Positions 1-11,062 of a DNA stretch of 64,000 nt are shown here, in pieces. The stretch spans positions 9,639,816 through 9,703,815 of the forward strand of contig NW_024725489.1 of the NCBI RefSeq assembly GCF_018991925.1. The letters are read 5' to 3'. This DNA is from Homarus americanus. Its lineage: Eukaryota; Arthropoda; Malacostraca; Decapoda; Nephropidae. The stretch's first letter is position 1. Each line of letters begins with the position of its first letter. A program made the position numbers and the translations under genes. The notes under the pieces are model-generated. The model worked only from the letters and a program-made list of their open reading frames with translations, did not search any database and was not told the origin of the DNA.

Positions 1-372
1 TGAAATGTTATCCAGGGAATCTATGAGGAACTCTAGTAAATCATCAACTGGGACCTTTGTAAAGAGTGACGTTACATCAAAGCTGACCAGTTTAAAATCA
101 TGATTAATGTGTAAGTTATTGAGTTTATCAACCAGATCCGTATTATTCTTGATATTGGAGTTAGAAATGTTGCCAACTAGGGGATTTAGTAAAGAAACTA
201 ACCATTTAGATAGTTTATAAGAGATTGACCCAACTGAGCTAATGATGGGTCTTGCTGGGTTATTGGGCTTGTGGGTCTTGATTACACCGTACATGTATGG
301 CAGTGGAGGGGACGTTGAAGTAAGATGTTTAATGAGCGTAGCTTTGCCTCTCAATAGGGACTTCAGTCCCTA
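1..372 (-). pseudogene. Penelope-like element reverse transcriptase, N-terminal half (fragment)
   Basis: Read on the minus strand, this stretch is open and encodes the conserved start of a Penelope-like reverse transcriptase. Visible blocks include YGVIKTHKPNNPARPIIS, a KLSKWL block and VSFDVTSLFTKVP, which carries the first catalytic Asp region of the RT palm. PLEs copy themselves through an RT plus GIY-YIG endonuclease protein. The fragment runs off the left edge of the window. At about 372 it meets a plus-strand fragment of the same family in the opposite orientation, so the locus is an inverted fusion and not a normal element. Family assignment is confident; whether the part beyond the window is intact cannot be seen. 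Confidence 0.85.
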
Positions 373-765
373 GACAATGATACCTTGTGTGCCCTCGGCT
401 ATGGTTTAAGTTTTGATGGTTCTAACAAGGGAGTCGACAGTGTTGACATAGCCAGAGCATTTTGCAATTTGGAGAAATTCAGTAATTTGACAAGTGAAGA
501 AGTGAACATGTGTAAAGGTGTTGTGTATGCATCTATGTCCAAGCCTTGTGTTCCAAACTGTCCAGAAAGATTCACCAAAGCAATCCAAGCCCTTAAGAAA
601 AATAAGGATCTACATGTCACTAAAGCAGATAAAGCCAACACAGTAGTGATTTTAAACAAAGATGACTATATCTCTAAAATGAATGACCTCTTATGTGATA
701 CTACAACATATTCTAAACTTATAAATAATCCTCTCAACACTGTCAACACCCAGTTCAACAAAAAA

Positions 766-777
<12 letters not shown>
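373..777 (+). pseudogene. Penelope-like element N-terminal region joined to its C-terminal end
   Basis: The open frame reads through LSFDGSNKGVDSV, then KADKANTVVILNKDDYISKM, the block that precedes the RT fingers in PLE proteins. The frame ends at 775-777. Just after about 765, in another frame, the DNA matches the extreme C-terminus of the PLE protein (compare the NKKICNQVRR block of the copy at 14869-15937). The whole RT and GIY-YIG part has therefore been deleted between about 760 and 768. Together with the minus-strand piece at 1-372, this is a head-to-head rearranged element with no coding capacity. Confidence 0.75.
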
Positions 778-1203
<426 letters not shown>

Positions 1204-1596
1204 AGATGTGTGGTAGGGCTGAAGTAAACACTTTTTGGTTTTGCTTTAATGTAGAAAAATATAGTTTCACAGGTACTGAGTTCAGTTGAGAGTACATTGT
1301 ACCTTCTCTGCTCAGAGAAGTGTCCTAGTGCACTTGTATAGGAGAACACTTAAGTGAGGTGTTCACTGGGTAACAGTTGATATGATAGTCTCTCTCTCAC
1401 ACCAGGGCGAGAGGGTGGTCAGTCAGGCAGGTCTTAAAGGAAACACGTCAGATGTTTGATGATAAGCTGCACTGAGCAAGCTTGACCTCGCCCGCTCCAC
1501 AGAGGAAATGTCAACTGTCCAATTGATTCATACTCATGGATGAATGTCTTAGTGAATATATGGCTAATATACATTTGGGTAAATATTTATATAATA
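1204..1596. repeat. Interspersed repeat, copy 1 (unclassified)
   Basis: The segment starting GGCTGAAGTAAACAC recurs at about 29984-30250 with shared blocks (AAAATATAGTTTCACAGG, CAATTGATTCATA, ATTTGGGTAAATAT) and several indels. Both copies begin right after a (TA)n tract. No coding potential or tRNA-like promoter boxes were seen. It may be a non-autonomous element or the flank of a larger one. Confidence 0.6.
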
Positions 1597-1852
1597 CAAA
1601 TGATGCTGTTACATCGCTCGGCTACCTCCAACCGATGTCCTCACGGATCAAAACCTAGGTGTACCTAACCTTGTTACAAAAAGGTGTGCTTAGCTAATTT
1701 TTTTTGTCATTTATATGTTTTTGCAATTATTTCCGAAAAGTTTTTTTAGAAAGAAAATTGTAGCTAGAAGAAATCTTCCTGTAACAAATCGCCCCTTTAT
1801 AATATTTATTTATACTATATATTCTTGTGAGACTCGCCAGATGCTTCTGGTG

Positions 1853-2233
1853 TTATTGTACAGGGGTACCTAGTGACAGCACTAGGATCCCGCTTCCTCT
1901 ATCAAGGAATAAACAATTGAAATTGTAACAAATTATCATAACAATCAAGGAACTGATAAATATGATGGTAGGTATAATATAACCAGATAGGATTATACCG
2001 GAAGATAAATATAAGGGAAGGGAATCCTGTAAGTCAGGAAACTGTGTCTCATTTTTATAAGACAGGAGGTTAAGTTTATCAGAAACAATATGAAGATCAC
2101 TGAAACTTATATTTAAGGAAAATGGTATGGGAATCAGCTCAGAAGTAATATTTGTGACAAATGCAAGATGATGGCGAGTAGGCAAGGTTGTGATTGCATT
2201 ACTGCTAATTTCACAATTGTAAGGGCCCCTGTT
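1853..2233 (-). pseudogene. Retroviral-type envelope glycoprotein, C-terminal fragment
   Basis: The minus-strand frame is open from a stop near 2234 down to 1853, about 125 codons with no ATG at its start, so it is a fragment. It reads as the end of an envelope ectodomain: a Cys in YNCEISS, a NETQ sequon, then a hydrophobic membrane span (residues near IILSGYIIPTIIFISSLIVM) and a short tail. Env proteins of Gypsy/errantivirus-like elements end this way. It lies just upstream of, and antiparallel to, the Gypsy element at 2321-13524, whose own env is truncated before its membrane anchor. It could be the displaced end of that env or a separate element; the sequence does not decide. Confidence 0.5.
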
Positions 2234-2498
2234 TCATCAACACAAAGATTATATAAATGGGTTAATTGCATTTGCTTTATATAATAATTCACCCCCTGTA
2301 ACTTTCCACTGGCTATGAGTTGTCATGCTCTAATTACGTGATTGGTAGCCTCCTTGGGGTGCGACCACTGACTGTATGGGTCAGCACTTGGGTCAGCTCA
2401 GATAAACCGGCACCCACGAGCAGTCCCACTCACAATCTCACATCGAAAGGATGTGATTAAACGGTCTATTTACATAGCCGCCGTCCTTTCTCTTTACA

Positions 2499-2508
2499 TA
2501 TATAAATA
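2499..2508 (+). promoter_or_regulatory. TATA box in candidate 5' LTR
   Basis: TATATAAATA lies about 180 bases into the candidate LTR. Its position upstream of the AATAAA at 2866-2871 fits a U3-R-U5 layout. Confidence 0.45.
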
Positions 2509-2865
2509 GTGGAAGTTATGGTTGATATACACTCAGGAATTGTATAAACGATAGTTTTTCAATACAAGAAGAAACAGACAATTAGGTTTCGCTACTTTAA
2601 CCCAATATAATATAAATGTACCAGCCTGGTTAACTTCGATAGAACCTATAATTAACCAGCTAGAACATTGGTGGCAGCTAATATGGAGATGGATACAACA
2701 TTCCGGTCTACATACAAAGGCGTCAGTGTTTTGCTAAACAAGAAAAACAAAAAACAGTGACCTGTTACATGAAATATCCGAGTGTATTGTTATATCCTGT
2801 AGTGAGACGATTGCAGTTGAGTGTTTCTCATTCTGTCTCCCAGAGTGGTGTACAGAATTATTTAC

Positions 2866-2871
2866 AATAAA
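2866..2871 (+). promoter_or_regulatory. Polyadenylation signal in candidate LTR
   Basis: AATAAA occurs 65 bases before the candidate LTR end, the usual place for the R-region signal. Confidence 0.4.
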
Positions 2872-2937
2872 CAATACTGAGTTATTGTTGACTAATTACT
2901 ATACGGCTATTTAGTGATTCCCCTGTTTCGCGACAAG

Positions 2938-2955
2938 TGGTGGCGGTCAGGAAAG
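2938..2955 (+). promoter_or_regulatory. Candidate primer binding site
   Basis: TGGTGGCGGTCAGG starts two bases after the proposed LTR end. It begins with TGG, complementary to a tRNA CCA end. The tRNA was not identified. Confidence 0.35.
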
Positions 2956-3683
2956 TGTATCGTCAGCATTGCTAACCTGTGCCTGCCGCTTGCAGTGTTG
3001 CAAACATACCCAAAAGCTATCAGGGTTTACTAACAAAAGACCTTTCACAAGTGTCTGGACGACTGTTGTGGCTTCGTGATCGTTGATTGCAGTACTTCCG
3101 GTGCACCAGAGAGTCCTTTATATACAGGGCTTCAGAAGGTTTGGGAGACATCGTATCAGCGAGCAGAGGACCTGATTCTTCATCGTCAGCACTTGGACAT
3201 ACTGTGGAAGGTACTCCCCTGTCGTGAAGTGGATTCACCCAGCGTTCGTCATTGCAGCGCGTCTGGTCGTTGCTAGGCGACGACACACAAGAGGAGAGAA
3301 CGCCGACCAACCTTGGGAGAGTGGCAACACTCACCCACACCACACCCTGCCTCCGCCTACAGCTGTCTGAGTGGGAGGGCCCGAGGTACCCACCCACCAC
3401 CTGAGACCATCTGTGGCAGGTGGATCTCATTTTCTATGCAGACGCTCAACTACTGTATAAGGTATTTAAAGGTTAACATATTTTATACACAGATTTACAT
3501 AGTCAACGGCATGGCTTCACTCTGATAGGGCATCGGGTAGGCTATGTCATGGCTGTAAGTGTCTTACTTATTTTAATACGTACTGACTTTATATGCTTTT
3601 CAATGATTAATATCAGTTCCTGTAAATGAGAGGCAAGTGTGTTGCTCATACTGTAAACCACTGTGTGACCCATTTGACACTTC
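2956..3683 (+). other. Gypsy element leader, no gene seen
   Basis: Stretch between the putative primer binding site and gag. The short frames here have no recognisable domain. It is treated as the untranslated leader of the retroelement. Confidence 0.4.
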
Positions 3684-5058
3684 ATGGATAAGTTTTCAAA
3701 GTTGTGGTCTGAGGACATTACTGATTTAGAGGAGCTTTTTGCTGACGATTCACATATAGATGATAAACGTCACGTTTCAACTGCAGAGGTTAAATTAGGG
3801 GTGAAGCCCGAAGCACAGTTAGACTATTCTGCGAAGAGTAGTGAAGAGTTAATTGAGGAATCATTTGACGATTTAAACCGTCGTACCTTACGATCTGGGA
3901 ATCAATATAGTACCTCGCCTGGGCATTCACAGGTAGTTCCTACCCCTTTTCTGGGTGAGTGTGTCGGATAACTTAGCATTACCCCGCCCGTTAACTGAGC
4001 CTTCTGTTAGAAGTAAACGTAGTGGCTTGCCTACATCTAACGCTAACACGGCTTCTTCTAACGCTCCTATGTCGCCTAACCCAGAGAATGTGTTTCACGT
4101 GATACCACGTGCTGACCAGGTTCGTGATTTTACTGGTCAGGATGATTATAGAATCACACAGTTCATCCGTGCGTGTGGGGACACAATGCTAAACGTGAAA
4201 ATTACAAATGATTACGTTAAGAAGGAGTTTGTGCGTTTCCACATCCCGCAGGGTTCGTTTGCTAATATGCACCTGAATGCCTATGGTGTGACGGACCCCG
4301 ACTATGAAAATTTCAAGCGCACTCTCATTGGTATTTTTGAGTGCGGGTCCCACTTGGGCCACCTGCAGTGGGTATTTCGATGGTTGGATCGTCTGGCTCC
4401 GGTGGTTCACGCGGAATCTCCGATGAGGGCTGTTTCAATTGCCGGAGAAGTAAGACAAGACATAGAAGCGACCTTCCGGGATTCGCGATGGTACGACGAA
4501 GATGGCAAGGTGCCACCCGAAAATGTGAAAACATTGATAGAGTTGATTAGTTTCTTGTTGGGGGTTCGTCTTCCCATCTATGGCCGGGCCCAGGAGGTAG
4601 AATTTGTCCCGCCTACTGTTTTGGTGGACTACGCTAACAATCTTTCTCCGAAGATGACAGGACCTCTAATGGCACGTACTTCCCAGATTACGGCGCCTCC
4701 CCCGGTAGCGCAAATGCAGCCATTGACTCCGATCGCACCTCAACACCGGAGTTACAAGCATCGACGATCTTTGTGGTGTACTCATTGTAATAAGAGGGGC
4801 CATAAGATCGATGATTGTTATCAGCTCCACGGTGCTGGTGTTAAAGTACCGGAGAGCACTCATCCCCCTACAGGCGCTAAGCAGAAGCAGGGAGCGCCAA
4901 GGACGCACACGGAGGCGGTTAAGACTACGTCTCCACCTGGCCAAAGATCAAGATCGTGGTGTGCATTCCACCGGTCAGCATCTCACAGTACAGATGAGTG
5001 TGACATAATGATAAAGGCGAGGAGCGTGGACTCTTGTGTACCCCCAGTAACACAGTAG
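3684..5058 (+). pseudogene. Gypsy gag (two overlapping frames, two zinc-binding motifs)
   Basis: Frame one (3684-3971) gives an acidic N-terminal region. Frame two (3955-5058) gives the capsid-like part and the nucleocapsid. The two overlap by 17 bases, which looks like a frameshift mutation but could be a programmed shift. The C-terminal part has a classical knuckle, CTHCNKRGHKIDDC (CX2CX4HX4C-type spacing), and a second CAFHRSASHSTDEC motif, a Cys-x2-His variant seen in some invertebrate Gypsy gags. The protein would coat the element RNA. Gag sequences diverge fast, so identity rests on the knuckles and position before the protease. Confidence 0.75.
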
Positions 5059-5135
5059 CGTAAGGTGCGTCGTTACCAGGATAAGAAGTCGGGGGAAGAA
5101 AAGCACCTGTCAAAAGACGAGGAAGGGTAGGTACA

Positions 5136-5765
5136 TTGGTGCCTACTTCCCACAACACTTCTGTGGCAGCCTCATTAGTAGCGGCGCTAAGTAAAGTGGA
5201 AGTGTTGTCCGTACCGGTGAGAGTGGATGATATCAGATTGGCTCTGGATATTGATATGGGTGCATGCGCAAATGTTTTGGCCTTGACATCCTATCACGAG
5301 TTACAACGTAGATTACCTCACCATGATTTCCTATGGAGACTTACTGACGCCGATCTCGAAGGATTATCCTGCACGTAGCTGAGTATTGAAAGAATAGTGA
5401 CGTTACCGCTTAGATTTTCAAGACGTGGTACTCCCTTCTTTGCGGACTTTTATGTGGTCCAGCAATTTAATTTGCCAACTGACGGATTAATTAGTCTCCC
5501 AACACCCAGAACGAATAGTATAGATGTTCGTCCACATAATAATGCTATTACGTTTAAGGGTGTTTTCTACAATGCTATTCGTCATTCTGCACCATTGCTC
5601 TCCGCAAGGTCGAAAGTGTTGTCCACCATTCCCAAACGGAGGAAGGCGGATAATGTGTCAGAGCAAGCCCCAGACCTCTCACCTTCACTTTCCCAGCGTG
5701 ATCATAGCAGCAAGAGTTGGAAGATAGTGCCTGCAATTTTGAAGAGTACGTGCCTGCAACTTTGA
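5136..5765 (+). pseudogene. Gypsy aspartic protease and protease-RT linker
   Basis: The frame at 5136-5378 holds the retropepsin-like segment VRVDDIRLALDIDMGACANV. The active-site triad normally reads D-T/S-G; here it is D-M-G, a single-base change that would inactivate it. A stop at 5376-5378 is followed by a second frame (5397-5765) of linker-like sequence without a recognised domain. Its place between gag and RT supports the call. Confidence 0.6.
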
Positions 5766-6216
5766 AGATTACTCTCCACTATCAGAATGAGGAATTCACC
5801 AAAGGCACTGTGGAATTACCTGACGTGTATACGGGGACCGATGTTGTATGTCTCCCGGAAACGTGGTGGTTTGAAAATATTGAAGAAAGGATGTTATTTG
5901 TGTGATTTTCTGGTATATCACAACAATGTCGAATTACAGCCTACGCAATTCCCAATTGGTATTGTACCTCAATCCCAATACACTAGGCAAGAGAGGGTAG
6001 ATCAAATAGCGCCACATATTAAGGTGATGGATCATCCTCACGGCAAGACACGCCTTTTAGAGCTGATTACTGACTACAGAAATATTGTACCCTTGCCAGG
6101 GGAAAAGCTAGGACAGACAGATTTAACATCCCATCACATATCATTAAAGGAGGGCACAAATCCTATCTATGTGACAGCTTACAGACTACCACATAGCCAG
6201 CGCGCTGTAGTTCAGG
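5766..6216 (+). pseudogene. Gypsy pol, N-terminal part of reverse transcriptase
   Basis: Several frames cover this part. The last (to 6216) reads RLLELITDYRNIVPLPGEKL and then TNPIYVTAYRLPHSQRAVVQ, the typical entry into a Gypsy RT (Y/F-R-hP block). The coding sequence stops at the LINE insertion (6217-6221 duplicated) and resumes at 10104, still in register at the RT fingers. Confidence 0.75.
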
Positions 6217-6221
6217 ATATG
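6217..6221. repeat. Target-site duplication of LINE (left; right copy 10099-10103)
   Basis: ATATG occurs at 6217-6221 and again at 10099-10103, on both sides of the LINE. Removing the LINE and one copy places the codons before 6222 directly in frame with those from 10104, which supports this as the insertion point. CR1-group LINEs often leave short or no duplications. Confidence 0.6.
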
Positions 6222-6299
6222 GTACCCAGCTTCAGTTGACCTCTGACCCAGCTTGGAGAAGGTCGTGCCCGATAGTGTTCCCATTAGAGACCAAGGAAA

Positions 6300-7166
6300 A
6301 TGGCCGCCGTGGATCGTTGTGTCGTGGGGGAAGAGGAGGGGAGTGTGGGGAAAGACGACCTCCTTGCCACTCTGTTAAGGCAGCTGGGGCAGTTGAGGAG
6401 TGAGGTTGACACTCTAAAGGGGGAAAATGAAGCCCTCAGGACGGAACTCCTTCAGGTAGGTGTCCTGCCTAGCAGGACACCTGCGAAGGAGGAGCAGGCG
6501 TGGAGAGTGGTTGTCTCCAAGGGGACTAGGGTCAGGCTCAGGAAAGCTGACCAGGGTGTGGAGTGTAGTAACCCTTACCAGGTGCTGCAGGAAGCTGGCG
6601 AGGAAGAGAAGAGGCAGGACGGTATGGATCAAGGACAGGAGAGGGCAGTTGTACAAACCCTGCCCACAGGTAAGGTCGTGGTAGTTGGGGACAGCCAGGT
6701 GAGGTTTGTAGATAGGGCTTTTTGTGCGAGAGATAGGAAACGTAGGACTAGGGTGTGTTTTCCTGGGGCTGGGATAGGGCATGTATCCGAGAGGTTAGAC
6801 AGGGTTTTGTCAGGGGAGGGTACCAATCCAGTAGTGTGTCTTAGTGTGAGAGGAAACGACATAGGTAAGGTTAGGAGTGAGGAACTTTTCAAGAGGTATA
6901 GGGGAGGGATCCCGATAGTATGTGGTGTCTTGCCTAGAAGAGGGGTTGGTCGTGAATGGCTGTCCATGGCAATTGCTATAAATTGCCGACTGGAAAAACA
7001 TTGTGCAAACAATGGTTGGGCATACATTGATAACTGGCAACGATTCTATGGCAACGACTACCTGTACTGTCGCGACGGAGTACACTTGTCTCGTGAGGAG
7101 GTAAAGACGTTGTCTGCATCCCTGGAGCGTGAAATTGTCACTCCGAAGGGGGGGTTTCGGCAGTAG
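6300..7166 (+). CDS. LINE ORF1 protein with coiled coil and SGNH esterase-like domain
   Basis: A 288-residue intact frame. The ATG sits in a good context (AAAATGG) 78 bases from the element start. Residues 24-52 are a heptad-like stretch (LLRQLGQLRSEVDTLKGENE) that should form a coiled coil. Residues about 124-275 resemble the esterase domain found in ORF1 of CR1-like LINEs: GDSQ at 130-133 (nucleophile Ser), RGND at 184-187 and DGVH at 259-262 (Asp-His pair). ORF1 proteins bind element RNA; the role of the esterase is not settled. All expected catalytic positions are present. ORF2 follows within 40 bases in another frame. Confidence 0.75.
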   Translation: MAAVDRCVVGEEEGSVGKDDLLATLLRQLGQLRSEVDTLKGENEALRTELLQVGVLPSRTPAKEEQAWRVVVSKGTRVRLRKADQGVECSNPYQVLQEAGEEEKRQDGMDQGQERAVVQTLPTGKVVVVGDSQVRFVDRAFCARDRKRRTRVCFPGAGIGHVSERLDRVLSGEGTNPVVCLSVRGNDIGKVRSEELFKRYRGGIPIVCGVLPRRGVGREWLSMAIAINCRLEKHCANNGWAYIDNWQRFYGNDYLYCRDGVHLSREEVKTLSASLEREIVTPKGGFRQ

Positions 7167-7198
7167 AGAGGGGTCGGGGAAAGTGGGAGTCAAAAAAC

Positions 7199-8460
7199 AA
7201 GCAGGTCCTGGGAAGTAAAATTAGATGCTCAGGACAAGGGGTAAAACAGGACCAGGGAAGGGTAGGTTTAAATGTATACTATACAAACAGTAGGAGCGTT
7301 AGAAATAAAATAGACTTACTGAGAGCGGTTGTATGTGCCGAGAATGTAGACGTCATAGCAATCACCGAAACTTGGATGAATCTGGCGAGCAAAAATTTTT
7401 TATCAGAGTACCACATAGAAGGGTACAACCTTTTTCACAAGGACAGGGAAGGTAGGAAGGGGGGAGGGGTCGCACTCTTCGTCAGGGATACATTAAAATG
7501 TATTAATAATTCAATAAAGGGTGAAATAGGAACCGAGTCTGTGTGGGTAGAAATCACGGAAGGAAGAGAAAAACTAATTATGGGAGTGATTTACAGGCCC
7601 CCAAGTCTTGGCAAGGAAGCAGCTCAGCCCATATGGCAGGAAATGAGTAGGGCAGCAAAATATAACAACCTATGCATTATGGGGGATTTCAACTTCAGAA
7701 ATATTGACTGGGACAACATTGTAGGCGACTATGAATCTGAAGACTTCCTAGACGCAGTACAGGACAATTTTTTGAAACAACTAATTGCAGAACCTACTAG
7801 AGGTGACAATATATTAGGCCTAGTATTAACAAATAAAGAAAATATTATCAGAGATATCACAGTAGGGGAAGAACTAGGTAACAGTGATCACAAAGAAATC
7901 AGGTTCACCCTAAATTGGGAAACGAAAAACAATGACAATATGGTCAGAGTCCCAAACTTTCGGTTGGCGGATTATCAGGGGTTAAGAAGGTACCTAGGTG
8001 AGGTCACCTGGGAACAGTCACGTCAGTTCCCAGTAGGAAGGGGTGAGGTCATAGATGACACAACAATTCATCATGACTATAATATATTCACTAGTATACT
8101 ACATAAAGCACAAGAACAAAATATACCATACAGAAAAATTAGGTCAAATAAGAATGAGCCAAGGTGGATGACCAGAAAACTAAAACATGACATAGGAATA
8201 AAGAAAGGAATATATAAGAAATTAAAGGGAGGGGAGGAGCAGCTCAGAAACAGGTATAATGAACTACCTAGGAATGTTAAGAAAAATGTAAGGAAAGCAA
8301 AGAGAGACTATGAAATCAAAATAGCAAGAGAATCCAAGGCGAATCCCAAGGGATTTTTCCAGGTATATAGGACAAAGGTCAAGGACAAAGTTGGGCCTTT
8401 AAAGTCAGGGAGGGGAGAATTGATAAATGGCAGTGAAGGAAATAAGCAAAGCATTGAACA
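7199..8460 (+). pseudogene. LINE ORF2, AP-endonuclease and linker part
   Basis: The frame is open before the ATG at 7376. Reading from about 7265 gives LNVYYTNSRSVRNKIDLL and AITETWMN, the first endonuclease motifs, so translation must begin upstream or by re-initiation after ORF1. Further motifs are GGGVALFVRD, MGVIYRPP, GDFNFRNIDW and SDHKEI, covering the catalytic Asn, Asp and His of APE-type LINE endonucleases that nick the target. A basic linker follows. A frameshift near 8430-8460 puts the continuation in the frame of the next entry. Confidence 0.85.
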
Positions 8461-10019
8461 GCTACTTCTTATCAGTTTTCACAGAAGAAATTTGCGATGA
8501 AATTCCAGAGGTGGAACTGATATTTAAGGGAAAGGAAGAAGAGAAATTAAAGAATATCATTATCAGAAAAGAGGATGTTCTTAAGAAGATAAATAAACTA
8601 AAGAAAACAAAATCCCCAGGGCCGGATGAAATTTTCCCTCGAGTCTTGAAAGAGTGTAGGGAACAGATTAGCGGACCCCTCGTAAACTTATTTACAAAAT
8701 CATTAGACACTGGAGTTGTGCCAGACTTGTGGAAACAGGCAAATGTAGTACCCATATTCAAAAAGAGAGACAGAGCATCAGCGTCAAATTACCGGCCGAT
8801 CAGTTTGACGTCAGTAGTGAGGAAATTTCTTGAATCAATTATAGGTGATAGCATCCGATCGCATCTAGAGAAAAGCAAATTAATCTACGACTCTCAACAT
8901 GGGTTTACAAAGGGAAAATCTTGTCTAACAAATCTGCTAACGTTTTTTAGGAAAGTCTTCGAGGTAGTAGATAATGACGAAAATTACGATGTTATTTACT
9001 TAGACTTTAGCAAAGCATTTGACAGAGTACCGCATCAGAGGCTTCTGAGAAAAATTAAGGCTCATGGTATCGAGGGGAAGTTGTAAATTGGATAAAATCA
9101 TGGCTCACCGATAGAACGCAGAGGGTCAGCATAGATGGTGTTAAATCTGAGTGGGGCCGTGTAACCAGTGGGGTTCCCCAGGGGTCAGTACTAGGCCCAC
9201 TCTTGTTCATAATCTACATAAGCGATTTAGATACTGGGATCAGCAGTGACATAAGCAAGTTTGCGGATGACACCAATATAGGGCGGCAAATTAATTCAGG
9301 GCAGGATGCAAATGCATTACAGGAGGATCTAAATAAACTGCAGGGGTGGTCTGAAAAATGGCAAATGAAATTCAACACCAGCAAGTGCAGCGTACTTAAT
9401 ATTGGAAGAACAAATACTTATAATGTATACAGCCTTAACAACATCAACCTAGAGAAGTCGACTTGTGAAAGAGACCTAGGGGTACTTGTAAGGCCGGACC
9501 TACGGCCTTGAAAACAGTGCGTTAATGTTCGAAATAAGGCAAACAGAGTATTGGGTTTTATATCTAGAAGTGTAAGTAACATGAGTGCAGAGGTCTTATT
9601 GCAACTATATCTTGCGCTAGTCAGGCCGCACCTCGATTATGCGGTCCAGTTCTGGTGCCCCTATTATAGAATGGATATAAATTCACTAGAGTCGGTGCAG
9701 CGAAGAATGACAAAAATGATTCCGGGACTTAGAAACCTTGCATTCCCGAGAAAGACGAAGAGTGCGGGGAGATATGATAGAAGTATTTAAGTGGGTGAAA
9801 GGAATCAATAAAGTTCTTATAATATCCGAGCAGGATAAGACTCGGAGCAACGGATTCAAGTTGGATAAGTTTAGGTTTAGGAGGGAGATAGGAAGAAGCT
9901 GGTTCACAAATAGGGTGGTGGACGAGTGGAACAAGCTTAGCAACTTTGTAGTAAGTGCGGGAGCTCTGGAAAGTTTCAAAAGGAGGCTAGATAGATTCAT
10001 GGATGATAGAGAGTGGTAG
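8427..10019 (+). pseudogene. LINE ORF2, reverse transcriptase and C-terminal part
   Basis: The RT blocks run in order over four frames: KSPGPDEIFPRVLKE, NYRPISLTSVV, SQHGFTKGKSCLTNLL, YLDFSKAFDRVPH (first Asp; frame ends at 9086), then SGVPQGSVLGPLLF and FADDTN (the catalytic Asp pair, 9203-9511 frame), then the thumb and a C-terminal region ending LESFKRRLDRFMDD. Shifts occur near 9085, 9510 and 9770. All catalytic residues remain visible, but no complete protein can be made. The motif set fits the CR1/Jockey group. Confidence 0.85.
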
Positions 10020-10103
10020 TAACTCTCGACAGGAGCTGCCATGCACAGGCCAACCGGCCTACTGCAGACTCCTTATTTTCTTATGTTCTTATGTTCTTAT
10101 ATG

Positions 10104-10680
10104 TTAGATGAGAATGTCATTACGCATTCTCAATCCCCTTTTAATAGCCCCTTATTCCTAGTCCCAAAGAAGGATTGTAGTTGGCGCCCAGTTATTGATT
10201 TTAGGAGCGTTAATGAATGTACGATCCCAAATAGGTACCCAATGCCTGTCTTGAGTGATATATTGCAGTCCTTAGGCAAGGATAATGCTGTATTTAGCAA
10301 CTTACTTTTGCTTTGTGGGTATTGGCAGATACCACTCGATGAGAAATCCCGTGAGGTTACGGCATTTAGTACTCCCCTGGGCCACTTTGAGTTCCTGAGT
10401 ATGCCTTTTGATCTCAGGAATGCCCCGCTAACGTTTCAAAGAATGATTAACACCTGTTTTCCGGATTGATACGCACCACAGTCAGTGCTTATTTCGATGA
10501 CCTAATAGTAGTCAGATTAACTGCGTGAAGTGTTAGAAAAACTTTCCACAGCAGGTCTTCAGGTTGAACTTTCAAAATGTAAGTTTTTAAATTCTAGAAT
10601 CCATTTCCTTGGTCATGTAGTTGACGGTGAAAGCATTCATACAGTGGATGATAAGGTTAAAGCTGTATCTCAGTTCCCAC
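10104..10680 (+). pseudogene. Gypsy reverse transcriptase, continued after LINE
   Basis: The frame resumes with SPFNSPLFLVPKKD, RPVIDFRSVNE, LLLLCGYWQIPLDE (the usual catalytic Asp of F-D-L is changed here, reading NLLLLC), then SMPFDLRNAPLTFQRM. A shift near 10465 leads to AYFDDLIVV, the YxDD box. A short deletion follows, then SKCKFLNSRIHFLGHVV. The connection to RNase H after about 10680 is deleted. The RT fold is recognisable but inactive. Confidence 0.85.
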
Positions 10681-10688
10681 GTAACGCA

Positions 10689-10971
10689 TTTGGAGACGTT
10701 ATCTGTTGTGTGGGCACTTAAGAGGTTTAAGGACATTATCTTTGGTTATAAGATAACTGTGTTTACGGATCATGCAGCAGTGACTGAACTGTTCCATGGC
10801 AGAAACTTATCAGGCAGATTGGCACGCTGGTATCTGACAATTCAGGAATTTGACCCCGAGTATAGGTATTTTCCGGGAAGGGCGAATGTTGTCGCCGACG
10901 CTTTGTCTAGAAATATAGCACTAGTGATGTCTGTATCAACGTTCACTTTTTCACAACTGGAGGATAAGTAA
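10689..10971 (+). pseudogene. Gypsy RNase H
   Basis: The frame shows LETLSVVWALKRFKDIIFGY, VFTDHAAVTEL and RWYLTIQEFDPEYRYFPGR, ending NVVADALSR, the conserved tail of Gypsy RNase H. The first catalytic part of the domain is missing because of the deletion near 10680. It ends 90 bases before the integrase. Confidence 0.85.
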
Positions 10972-11062
10972 CGACGCGACCCGTTATGGTCAGCAGTCAT
11001 TTTTGCTTTAGAATCGGGAGAGGATGTTAACTTCCCCAAATTAATTCTTCCCTTAAGTCAGT

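Larger units (their letters stand above)
2321..2935 (+). repeat. Candidate 5' LTR of the env-bearing Gypsy element
   Basis: The segment begins TGTC and ends GACA, an inverted TG...CA terminus as in LTRs. It contains a TATA box and a downstream AATAAA in the right order. Two bases after its end, a TGG-starting sequence could act as the primer binding site. The matching 3' LTR is not in the window because the element is cut at 13525, so the boundary is inferred from these signals only. Confidence 0.45.
6222..10098 (+). mobile_element. CR1-group non-LTR retrotransposon inserted in Gypsy RT
   Basis: A nearly full-length LINE: 78-base 5' UTR, ORF1 (6300-7166) with an SGNH-esterase-like domain, ORF2 (about 7199-10019) with AP-type endonuclease and RT, a short 3' UTR with the inverted ACAGGCCAACCGGCCTACTG block, and a TTCTTATG repeat tail. 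CR1-group elements end in short tandem repeats instead of poly-A. ORF1 is still open, whereas ORF2 has at least three frameshifts, so the insertion is fairly old but younger than the decayed Gypsy host. Confidence 0.85.

Noticed and set aside
3955..3971. Programmed frameshift in Gypsy gag
   Set aside because: No slippery heptamer was recognised at the overlap, and the element is full of ordinary frameshifts, so a mutation is the simpler reading.
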